Shown here in pieces: positions 14,456-20,870 of a stretch of 20,991 nt of DNA. Made by a program: the position numbers and the translations under genes. How positions within the stretch are numbered: position 1 is the first letter of the stretch; each line of letters starts with the position of its first letter. This DNA is from Veillonella absiana. Its GTDB lineage: Bacteria > Bacillota > Negativicutes > Veillonellales > Veillonellaceae. The notes under the pieces are model-generated. The model saw only the letters and a program-made list of their open reading frames with translations. It was not told the DNA's origin and ran no database searches. The DNA is taken from NCBI RefSeq assembly GCF_032970905.1, contig NZ_JAWJZA010000027.1. The stretch is one strand, 5' to 3'.

Positions 14456-15973
14456 TTACCAACGATTTTCGTAGTATACTTGTGTCCACATAATAACCTC
14501 AATTAAAGATGGATGAGGGCTCATAGTTTCACCAACGGTGATGACAGAGTGTGGATCCATATTGCGAGTGAGTCCTTTTGCACGAAGGGCTTTTGTTGTT
14601 TCAGATGCAATATCTTCATTGATGGCTTGTAATGTTGTAGTACCACTATTCATCAAGTTTACATATGGCTGGAACAAGATGGACGCTTGAGGTCCGATAA
14701 CATGAATACCAAGGATGTTATTCGTATCTTTATCTACAACGATTTTAACAAAACCGTCATCAGCATCACCTGGGTTAAGGCCCATAGCAAAACCCTTTGC
14801 CGTGCTGGAGTAATGGTTTTTACCCACTCCCACATTATAGCCTTTTTCTTTTGCTTCTTGTTCGGTGAGACCAACGTGGCCTACTTCTGGATAGGTGAAA
14901 GTAACGGCTGGTACCACATCGTAACGAGCCCAACGGAAATCATCAGGGGATTCTGCAACGAATAAATTGTGTGCCAAGATGTCCGCTTCATAGTTTGCTT
15001 TGTGACGGAATGGAGCTTCCCCATTTACGTCGCCCATGGCATATACGCCTTCCACAGAGGTTTCAAGGAATTCGTTCGTACGAATCCAACCGCCGCGTTT
15101 TTGTTCAATGTTGGTACGTTCTAAATGTAGTTCTTCGACAGCTGGTTTGATACCAGACGCCATCAAGATTTCTTCAGCGCGGATTTCTTGTACTTCACCT
15201 GTAGCACGATCGCGAATGACTACAACTTTTTCACCATTTTCTACGCGTACTTCTTCAGGTTCTTGGTTAAGATATACGTGGAGACCTTGGTGTGTTAAAT
15301 TTTCATAGATGTGTGCAGAGATTTCTGCATCTTCTTTAGGGAGTAAACGTATATTGTGTTGAATCAAATGAACGTCTGTGCCAGCAGTAGCGAATACGTG
15401 ACCGAATTCAGTACCGATAGGACCACCACCCATGATAGCTAAACTTTTGAATGGCTTTTCTGGATATTTATCGCCGAAGAGACTTTCACTAGAGAGATAG
15501 CCAGCCTCCTCAAGACCAGGGATATCATTAATTTTGGAATAACCACCAGTGCCGAGGACGATGATAGGTGCTGTAATTGGTTCAGATACAGTGCCGTCAT
15601 TCAATGCCACTTGCATTACCTTGTCCTCAAGGAATGTTGCTACACCACGATATACATCAACGTTATCGAAGGCGTTGTAATATTTATAGATATCTTTGTG
15701 TTCGTCAATCATGTGCCAAACTCGTTTACTCATGACATCCCAGTCGATGGTCGCAGGGCCTACTTGGATACCGATTTTTTTGAAATCTTCTACTTCACGA
15801 ACAGCATTGGCTGCCGTAACCATAACCTTGGTTGGAATACATCCGCGTGTAAGGCATGTGCCACCAAATTTTCCTTTTTCGATTTGAGCAATTCGTAGAC
15901 CTTTGCGTTGTGCTGCGTCTACTACAATATTAGCACCACCGGTGCCAACTACAATTACATCATATTGCTTCAT
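14456..15973 (-). CDS. FAD-dependent pyridine nucleotide disulfide oxidoreductase (Lpd/mycothione-reductase-like)
   Basis: This is a 505-residue cytoplasmic flavoenzyme of the dihydrolipoamide dehydrogenase/glutathione reductase class. Visible motifs are the FAD-binding start VVGTGGAN (8-15), redox-active Cys40/Cys45 in GGTCLTRGCIPTK, NAD(P)-binding GGGPIG (182-187), the second FAD motif VEGVYAMGDVNG, and the C-terminal His487/Glu492 pair in SPHPSLIEV. Thus all catalytic residues are present. The GTGGAN form of the first loop and the TIDWDVMSKRVWHMID segment resemble mycothione reductases more than classical Lpd, where GxGxGG is usual. No 2-oxoacid dehydrogenase or lipoyl protein gene lies nearby, so the substrate (dihydrolipoamide or a low-molecular-weight disulfide) is open. 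The ribosome site is AAAGGAT read on the minus strand. It diverges from the CDF exporter. Confidence 0.87.
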   Translation of the reverse strand: MKQYDVIVVGTGGANIVVDAAQRKGLRIAQIEKGKFGGTCLTRGCIPTKVMVTAANAVREVEDFKKIGIQVGPATIDWDVMSKRVWHMIDEHKDIYKYYNAFDNVDVYRGVATFLEDKVMQVALNDGTVSEPITAPIIVLGTGGYSKINDIPGLEEAGYLSSESLFGDKYPEKPFKSLAIMGGGPIGTEFGHVFATAGTDVHLIQHNIRLLPKEDAEISAHIYENLTHQGLHVYLNQEPEEVRVENGEKVVVIRDRATGEVQEIRAEEILMASGIKPAVEELHLERTNIEQKRGGWIRTNEFLETSVEGVYAMGDVNGEAPFRHKANYEADILAHNLFVAESPDDFRWARYDVVPAVTFTYPEVGHVGLTEQEAKEKGYNVGVGKNHYSSTAKGFAMGLNPGDADDGFVKIVVDKDTNNILGIHVIGPQASILFQPYVNLMNSGTTTLQAINEDIASETTKALRAKGLTRNMDPHSVITVGETMSPHPSLIEVIMWTQVYYENRW

Positions 15974-16043
15974 AGTTGATCCTTTCTTTTTTGAATACTA
16001 AAAGTAGTACACCTGTACATTGGTTCTCATTATTTATGATATT

Positions 16044-16052
16044 AGTATACCA
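16044..16052 (-). promoter_or_regulatory. Extended -10 promoter of the disulfide oxidoreductase gene
   Basis: On the minus strand TGGTATACT (16052-16044) lies in ATATATGGTATACTA, the same string as before doxX. The -35 region is poor. A small inverted repeat, TCATTATTTATGA (16027-16039), overlaps the expected start of transcription and could be an operator. The region 15974-16281 is a divergent control region, and both of its promoters are listed. Confidence 0.55.
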
Positions 16053-16166
16053 TATATTGAAAAAAATAAATATAAATTTTAATGAGATACTCTTGGCGAT
16101 GAAAACAAGTAGATATGGATGAAGTATTTGGTGATATTTTATAAAATTGGTGTTAATATGAATCTT

Positions 16167-16203
16167 CTTTATTATCAATTAAAATAAGTAATTGATAATA
16201 AAG
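16167..16203. promoter_or_regulatory. 15-bp-arm palindrome overlapping the CDF promoter -35 box
   Basis: CTTTATTATCAATTA (16167-16181) is a perfect inverted copy of TAATTGATAATAAAG (16189-16203) with a 7-base centre. The right arm contains the TTGATA -35 box, so a protein bound here would block or control the promoter. It lies upstream of the transcription start, so it is unlikely to be an RNA terminator for the CDF gene. Confidence 0.75.
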
Positions 16204-16220
16204 GCGCGAAGATGTATAAT
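16192..16220 (+). promoter_or_regulatory. Promoter of the CDF exporter gene
   Basis: TTGATA (-35, 16192-16197) and TATAAT (-10, 16215-16220) are 17 bp apart, close to consensus. The start of transcription should be near 16227, giving a leader of about 55 bases with GGAGG at 16272-16276. Confidence 0.75.
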
Positions 16221-16222
16221 GT

Positions 16223-16240
16223 AATCATTGAATAATGATT
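16223..16240. promoter_or_regulatory. Second palindrome at the CDF transcription start
   Basis: AATCATT (16223-16229) and AATGATT (16234-16240) form a perfect 7-bp inverted repeat with a 4-base centre, right after the -10 box. Sites placed here usually bind repressors. The sequence is AT-rich in the manner of metal-regulator boxes, but I cannot assign a family. Confidence 0.55.
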
Positions 16241-16281
16241 TTCCAATAGAATTCATCGTATGGTGTCCAGTGGAGGATATA

Positions 16282-17442
16282 ATGAAAAACTTCTTGGTAA
16301 GTTTATTTATAAAAACAAAGGGAAAGGATCAACAAGGAATCCGTTATGTTTATGGGCGTATGGCTGGCATTGTTGGGGTTATTGTCAATGTATTGATTTG
16401 TGTCATGGAACTTGTGGTGGGATTACTTATAGGTTCTATTGCTATGGTTAGTGATGCAGTTCATACTGTAGCCGATGCAGGGGGATCTCTATTAACATTA
16501 ATTAGTTTCAAATTATCCGATGCAAAGCCAGATGCAGAGCATCCGTATGGTCATGGCCGAATGGAGTATTTATTATCTATTGGCTTTTCCTTGATTCTTT
16601 TTGTCGTAGCAGTGCAACTTGGTATTGAATCTGTACATCGTATTTTTAATCCAGAACCAGTAGCATTTTCTTTTGTGTCACTGGCTGTTATGCTTGGTGT
16701 TATAGGATTAAAGTTCTGGTTGAGCTCTTTCTTACAGGCTATCGGAAAAGATATAGATTCGCCTATTTTGGTAGCTAATGGTAAGGAAAGTTTGTCGGAT
16801 GTAATGGACACCGCTGTTATTGCTATAGGATTAGTAGTGGGTGAATACCTTGATGTTCATATTGATGGGTATTTGGGGTTGTTTGTGGCAGCCCTAATTG
16901 GGTGGGCAGGCATTCGTATCTTACTGGAAGGGGCGAACCGAATTATGGGTTATGAACCCTCAAAGGCTCGTGTAAATGAAATCAAAACCTTTGTAAAAAA
17001 TTATCCAGGAGTATTGGGTGTACATGATTTATTAATTCATGACTATGGACCGGGCCATGAATATGCAAGTATTCATGTTGAAGTAGATGCTAATATGAGT
17101 ACTATGGATAGTCATAATTTACTTGATAGTATTGAACGAGGTATGTATCGTAAATTAAATATTCATTTAACAACCCATATGGATCCATTGGTGCTTGATA
17201 AAGTGACTCAAGAATGGGCGGATCGACTCAATCAAATTGCGAAGGCCTTTGATGAAAAAGCAGAGGTTCATGATGTACGTATTAGTGAAAGAAGTGATAC
17301 AGATAAGCAACTTGATTTTATGATGACAGTACCATTTTGTAATCAAACTACTGAGGCAGATGTGCGGAAGGTAATGGTGGCCTGTATCCGGGCTATTAAT
17401 CCTAATATGAATGTCCATATGCGGTATATGAAAACAAATTAA
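16282..17442 (+). CDS. Cation diffusion facilitator (CDF) family metal exporter
   Basis: This inner-membrane divalent-metal/proton antiporter (386 residues) has six membrane segments, then a cytoplasmic C-terminal domain (GVLGVHDLLIHDYGPGHEYASIHVEVD). HPYGHGRMEYL (87-97) after the second membrane segment is the family hallmark. The transport site, by alignment with E. coli FieF (Asp45, Asp49, His153, Asp157), reads His61, Asp65, Glu169, Asp173, an atypical set, so the metal cannot be guessed as zinc. The protein is about 85 residues longer than FieF because of an extra C-terminal stretch (about 300-386). The start is ATG 16282, with GGAGG five bases before it; the in-frame TTG at 16228 has no ribosome site and falls at the predicted transcription start. 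Two palindromes at its promoter suggest tight, possibly metal-responsive control. Confidence 0.9.
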   Translation: MKNFLVSLFIKTKGKDQQGIRYVYGRMAGIVGVIVNVLICVMELVVGLLIGSIAMVSDAVHTVADAGGSLLTLISFKLSDAKPDAEHPYGHGRMEYLLSIGFSLILFVVAVQLGIESVHRIFNPEPVAFSFVSLAVMLGVIGLKFWLSSFLQAIGKDIDSPILVANGKESLSDVMDTAVIAIGLVVGEYLDVHIDGYLGLFVAALIGWAGIRILLEGANRIMGYEPSKARVNEIKTFVKNYPGVLGVHDLLIHDYGPGHEYASIHVEVDANMSTMDSHNLLDSIERGMYRKLNIHLTTHMDPLVLDKVTQEWADRLNQIAKAFDEKAEVHDVRISERSDTDKQLDFMMTVPFCNQTTEADVRKVMVACIRAINPNMNVHMRYMKTN

Positions 17443-17445
17443 AAT

Positions 17446-17484
17446 AAGCCCGTAAAGGAAATTCAGTGTTTCCTTTACGGGCTT
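17446..17484. terminator. Bidirectional terminator between CDF and SstT genes
   Basis: AAGCCCGTAAAGGAAA (17446-17461) pairs perfectly with TTTCCTTTACGGGCTT (17469-17484) around a 7-base loop. T-rich sequence follows on both strands, and it lies between two convergent genes, 3 bp after the CDF stop. Confidence 0.9.
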
Positions 17485-17583
17485 TGTTCTATCTCTTTTA
17501 TCTCATTGCTAGTTTCTCAGGCTAGCTTGAGGTGGTGTTATTTTGTCACTTTCACCAAAGTGTGTATCATCATTACTATTATA

Positions 17584-18804
17584 TTATTCCCAATCCTCGT
17601 GATAGCCACGTTTTGCATAGTCTGCAGTAGCAGTGAATAGGATGTCAGTGGAGGAGTTGAGTGCTGTTTCTGTGGAGTCTTGAAGAACGCCGATGATGAA
17701 ACCAACACCTACAACCTGCATAGACACGTCATTGGAAATGCCAAAGAGGGAGCACGCTAATGGAATCAACAAGAGGGAACCGCCAGCCACACCAGAAGCA
17801 CCACAGGCACCAATAGCTGCGATGATGCTCAATAAGATAGCAGTTGGAATATCAAGGTGAATACCTAATGTATTAGCAGCGGCTAAGGACATTACTGTAA
17901 TCGTAATCGCTGCACCAGCCATATTAATCGTTGCACCTAATGGAATGGATACAGAGTACATGTCAGGATTTAATTTCAAACGACGAGCTAAATCCAAATT
18001 TACAGGGATATTAGCAGCAGAGCTACGTGTAAAGAATGCGTATACTGCAGATTCTCGAAGACATTTGAATACTAATGGATATGGATTACGACGAAGGTAA
18101 ATGAATACTAAAAGTGGATTTACCACAAGAGCTACGAAAATCATGCAACCAAGTAAGACTACGAGTAGTTTTGCATAGCCAAGTAGTGCGTCAAGACCAC
18201 TAGTAGCGATGGAATCTGCGACTAAGCCCATGATGCCAAGCGGAGCGAAGCGAATAACCCAGCCTACTACTGTGGCTACAGCGGCTGATATATGCTCGAT
18301 AACTTCCTTTGTAGTAGTTGGCGCATGTCGAAGCGCGCTGCCAAGCATAAGAGCCCAACCCAGAATGCCAATGTAGTTACCAGTCATAATGGCATGTACA
18401 GGATTATCTACGACATTTTTTAATACAGTGGTAAGAACTTGGGCGATCCCTTCAGGTGGTTTTGCATCAGCAGCAGAGGTTACAAGGTTTAGTGTTGTTG
18501 GGAACATCCAGCTTACGACTACTGCTAGAACTGCGGCAGTAAACGTACCGAGTAAATATAATACAATAACATTCGTCATACCAGTTTTTTGACCAGAGCG
18601 ATGTTTACTGATGGCAGCCATTACCAAGAAGAATACTAGTAATGGTGCAATTCCTTTTAATGCACCTACGAATAATACGCCTAATAATGAAAGTTCCTTT
18701 GCAAATTCAGGAACGAATAGGGCCGCCAAAATACCGATAATCAAACCAATAATGATTTGTTGGATTAGGCTGACTCTGTTGATGGATTTAATAATTCCGT
18801 TCAT
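17584..18804 (-). CDS. sstT: Serine/threonine:Na+ symporter
   Basis: This is an inner-membrane carrier (406 residues) of the dicarboxylate/amino acid:cation symporter family. The sequence matches SstT closely: SLIQQIIIGLIIGILAA near the start, FFTRSSAANIPVNLDLARRL (the serine-rich re-entrant loop), IPLGATINMAGAAITITVM, and GGSLLLIPLACSLFGISND near the C-terminus. SstT takes up serine and threonine with sodium. I place the start at 18804 (MNGIIKSINRV) because GGAG on the minus strand lies 7 bases upstream. The ATG four codons earlier (18816) overlaps that site and has no ribosome site of its own. A strong promoter lies about 117 bases upstream. It is a single gene sharing a terminator with the convergent CDF gene. 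Confidence 0.92.
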   Translation of the reverse strand: MNGIIKSINRVSLIQQIIIGLIIGILAALFVPEFAKELSLLGVLFVGALKGIAPLLVFFLVMAAISKHRSGQKTGMTNVIVLYLLGTFTAAVLAVVVSWMFPTTLNLVTSAADAKPPEGIAQVLTTVLKNVVDNPVHAIMTGNYIGILGWALMLGSALRHAPTTTKEVIEHISAAVATVVGWVIRFAPLGIMGLVADSIATSGLDALLGYAKLLVVLLGCMIFVALVVNPLLVFIYLRRNPYPLVFKCLRESAVYAFFTRSSAANIPVNLDLARRLKLNPDMYSVSIPLGATINMAGAAITITVMSLAAANTLGIHLDIPTAILLSIIAAIGACGASGVAGGSLLLIPLACSLFGISNDVSMQVVGVGFIIGVLQDSTETALNSSTDILFTATADYAKRGYHEDWE

Positions 18805-18927
18805 ATAAGTCTCCATTACTTAAATAGAAATACACAACACAATATCTAAAGAGGTAAACGCTAGTAGCACGCACACAGTAGAAATGTGTATGTTAGGATT
18901 ATCATCCCTTTAGAAAAGACATGTGTC

Positions 18928-18956
18928 ATTATACAACGAACACCTTAGAATGGCAA
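18928..18956 (-). promoter_or_regulatory. sstT promoter
   Basis: On the minus strand TTGCCA (-35, 18956-18951) and TATAAT (-10, 18933-18928) are exactly 17 bp apart. The transcript would have a leader of roughly 115 bases. Within it I see only a small GGAT-GATA-ATCC hairpin and no riboswitch I recognise. Confidence 0.75.
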
Positions 18957-18989
18957 TATATAATTTTGTATAGATATAGTATCCATGGA

Positions 18990-19154
18990 ATGGAGCTATA
19001 TGGAGCTATATTATTTATTTTAGATAATAGATGCAAGAATAATAATAGATGCAAGAATATTAGATTATAGTATATAATATATATCTATAATAATTTTTCC
19101 GATTAAGGGTAGAGGTCCTTAAGTCGGTATTAATTTGTAATGATATAGTATAAT
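18990..19154. other. AT-rich region with 18-bp tandem repeat and hairpin before ubiE
   Basis: This is part of the 429-bp gap between sstT (minus) and ubiE (plus). It holds a short duplication (TGGAGCTATA twice, about 18991-19010) and an 18-bp tandem repeat ATAATAGATGCAAGAATA (19024-19041 and 19042-19059). A hairpin follows, CCGATTAAGG (19099-19108) with CCTTAAGTCGG (19117-19127), one bulge. TATAAT at 19149-19154 is the best ubiE -10 box, but no good -35 is seen; the hairpin DNA overlaps that position. The hairpin lacks a T run on the plus strand. Confidence 0.6.
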
Positions 19155-19233
19155 AAGTACTGCTTAAGTAGAGGAAATGAATTACTATAGTGGTATTAAG
19201 ATATTTTGATAAATATGAGATTGAGGCAAAACA

Positions 19234-19965
19234 GTGAAAAAAGAGTTTAAAAGTTTTGAAGAAAAAGAATACTTTGTACAAGGTGTGTTTTCTAATATTG
19301 CTAAACATTATGATGTTATGAATACTGTATTGAGTTTTGGGCAAGATTATTTTTGGCGTAAATTTGCAGTGCAACGTATGAATTTGAAAGCTAGTGATCG
19401 CGTGTTGGATTTAGCCTGTGGTACTTGTGTGTTTACAAAGGAAGCGTTGCGACAAGTTCCAAGTCTTAAGGTAGAGGCTTTAGATTTTAATGCAGAGATG
19501 TTAGCTCAAGGTGAAATCCGCCTTGAACAAGCCGGTTTATTAGAGCGAGTTAATTTGGTACAAGGCGATGCTATGTCATTACCGTATGCAGATAATACTT
19601 TTGATGCAGCTATGAGCGGTTTTGCCATGAGAAATGTACCAGACATTAAACAAGTTATGAAAGAAATGCAACGCGTTGTAAAACCAGGTGGTAAGGTTGT
19701 GGTATTAGAACTTGCTAAACCAACGATGTTTGGTTTTAAGCAGTTATACTATTTCTACTTCACCTATATTTTACCAATAATAGGTAAAATGAGTAAGGAC
19801 AACTCTTCTTATGCGTGGCTACCGGAATCATTACGGCGATATCCACATCAAACTGAAATCCTAAAAATCTGGCAGGACATCGGTTTTGAACAAGCTGTGT
19901 ATACAGAGTTAACTGGTGGAATTGTGGCTGTGCACGAGGGTGTAGTGCCCGAAACAAAAAAATAA
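19234..19965 (+). CDS. ubiE: Demethylmenaquinone/ubiquinone C-methyltransferase
   Basis: This SAM-dependent methyltransferase (243 residues; also called menG) should carry out the last step of menaquinone synthesis, methylating demethylmenaquinone at the membrane surface. Family marks are MNTVLSFGQDYFWRK (29-43), the SAM loop VLDLACGTC (57-65), GDAMSLPYADNTFDA, GFAMRNVPD and YAWLPESLRRYPHQ. In the SAM loop the usual CGTG reads CGTC, with Cys65 replacing the last Gly; the rest of the fold looks intact. The start is GTG 19234, with GAGG upstream at reasonable spacing. It stands alone without other menaquinone genes. Given the lineage, menaquinone is the likelier substrate than ubiquinone. A long hairpin follows the stop. 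Confidence 0.92.
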   Translation: MKKEFKSFEEKEYFVQGVFSNIAKHYDVMNTVLSFGQDYFWRKFAVQRMNLKASDRVLDLACGTCVFTKEALRQVPSLKVEALDFNAEMLAQGEIRLEQAGLLERVNLVQGDAMSLPYADNTFDAAMSGFAMRNVPDIKQVMKEMQRVVKPGGKVVVLELAKPTMFGFKQLYYFYFTYILPIIGKMSKDNSSYAWLPESLRRYPHQTEILKIWQDIGFEQAVYTELTGGIVAVHEGVVPETKK

Positions 19966-19972
19966 AGAACAG

Positions 19973-20042
19973 AACACCCACATATCATTTCTTGCTCCTG
20001 ACGACGAAGTCGAAGGTCATTGCGAAATGATATGTGGGTGTT
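19973..20042. terminator. Long-stem terminator between ubiE and the SIMPL gene
   Basis: AACACCCACATATCATTT (19973-19990) pairs perfectly with AAATGATATGTGGGTGTT (20025-20042). The 34-base loop contains the mini-hairpin CGAC-GAA-GTCG. TTTGAGTTTTTC follows on the plus strand. On the minus strand a T-rich run (TTCTTTATTTTTTTG) follows, so it can serve both convergent genes. Confidence 0.8.
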
Positions 20043-20063
20043 TGAGTTTTTCAGGAAATGAAT

Positions 20064-20789
20064 TTATTGTAAGTAATATACTATATCTGCGTCTTGAGAT
20101 ACGATAAGTGTTCCTTTTTCTACAGGTGTAGAGGAGGAGATAGCCATGGCTTTGTAGAGTCGTGGTGATCCGTAGTTTTCATCAAGAGAGCTTGTTTGTG
20201 TAGACATAAGGGAAACGGATTTAACTGGTCCTAGTGTACGGCCGAGGGCGGCTGCCATGACTTCTGCTTTGTGACGACCGTTGGAAATAGCTTCCGTTGT
20301 TAAAGAGTCACTAAGTTGTTGGCTCACGTCACTTTCAAAATTGAGGGAATGAATATCCGTAGCCCCACTATTAACAGCTGTGTTAATAACTGGCCCAACC
20401 TTATCTAGGTCATTAATTTTAATAGAAACGGTATTAGTAATAGTATAGCCTTGTGATATACGTTTACCATTATCATAGTTATATTGTGGATTGATACTGA
20501 TGTTAGACGTATAAATATCCTTCTTCGCGATACCTAGGCCTGCAAGGTTTGCAATAATGTTACTCATGACACGATCATTGGCCATTTTGGCGGTATTTAC
20601 ACTACCGTCTGTTGTAGTAATTCCTAAACTAAGAGTGGCATAGGTAGGGGCCATTGTACGGCTAGCAGAACCTGATGTATGAATTTCGGAAGGTTGCATC
20701 CCATCAGCTAAGGCAATATTAGGGGTTACAAGACAAATCGCCGTAATAGATGTGACAGCTGCCAGTTTTTTTAAATTATTAAGTATCAT
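20064..20789 (-). CDS. SIMPL-domain (DUF541) exported protein
   Basis: This 241-residue protein has a signal peptide ending ALA-DG (28/29), so it is periplasmic or surface-exposed. The mature part is one SIMPL domain: IHTSGSASRTMAPTYATLSLGI at its start, KDIYTSNISINPQYNYDNG and GYTITNTVSIKINDLDKVGPVINTAVNSGATDI in the middle, then AISNGRHKAEVMAAALGRTLGPV, all typical (E. coli YggE-like). YggE-type proteins are linked to oxidative-stress tolerance in some bacteria, but the mechanism is unknown. I place the start at 20789 because AAAGGAG lies just upstream on the minus strand and a proper signal peptide begins there. The frame stays open to 20882 inside the IS element, which is artefactual. Confidence 0.88.
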   Translation of the reverse strand: MILNNLKKLAAVTSITAICLVTPNIALADGMQPSEIHTSGSASRTMAPTYATLSLGITTTDGSVNTAKMANDRVMSNIIANLAGLGIAKKDIYTSNISINPQYNYDNGKRISQGYTITNTVSIKINDLDKVGPVINTAVNSGATDIHSLNFESDVSQQLSDSLTTEAISNGRHKAEVMAAALGRTLGPVKSVSLMSTQTSSLDENYGSPRLYKAMAISSSTPVEKGTLIVSQDADIVYYLQ

Positions 20790-20840
20790 AATAGTCTCCT
20801 TTAAAACACAAACAAAATAACTAATATATTTATATATATA

Positions 20841-20870
20841 ATTATATATAATAGAATAGACAGATGTAAA
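20841..20870 (-). promoter_or_regulatory. Candidate promoter of the SIMPL gene, abutting the IS end
   Basis: On the minus strand TTTACA (-35, 20870-20865) and TATAAT (-10, 20846-20841) are 18 bp apart. The -35 box ends exactly where the IS256-like inverted repeat begins (20871), so the insertion replaced everything upstream of the promoter while leaving the core boxes in place. Confidence 0.55.

Noticed and set aside
14456..15973. Component of a pyruvate or 2-oxoacid dehydrogenase complex
   Set aside because: No E1, E2 or lipoyl-domain gene is adjacent and sequence features lean toward mycothione-reductase-like enzymes.
16228..16281. TTG start and 18-residue extension of the CDF protein
   Set aside because: The TTG is at the predicted transcription start and has no ribosome site; GGAGG precedes ATG 16282.
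18829..18927. Riboswitch in the sstT leader
   Set aside because: The leader is about 115 bases, but I see only one tiny hairpin and no known riboswitch core or attenuator.
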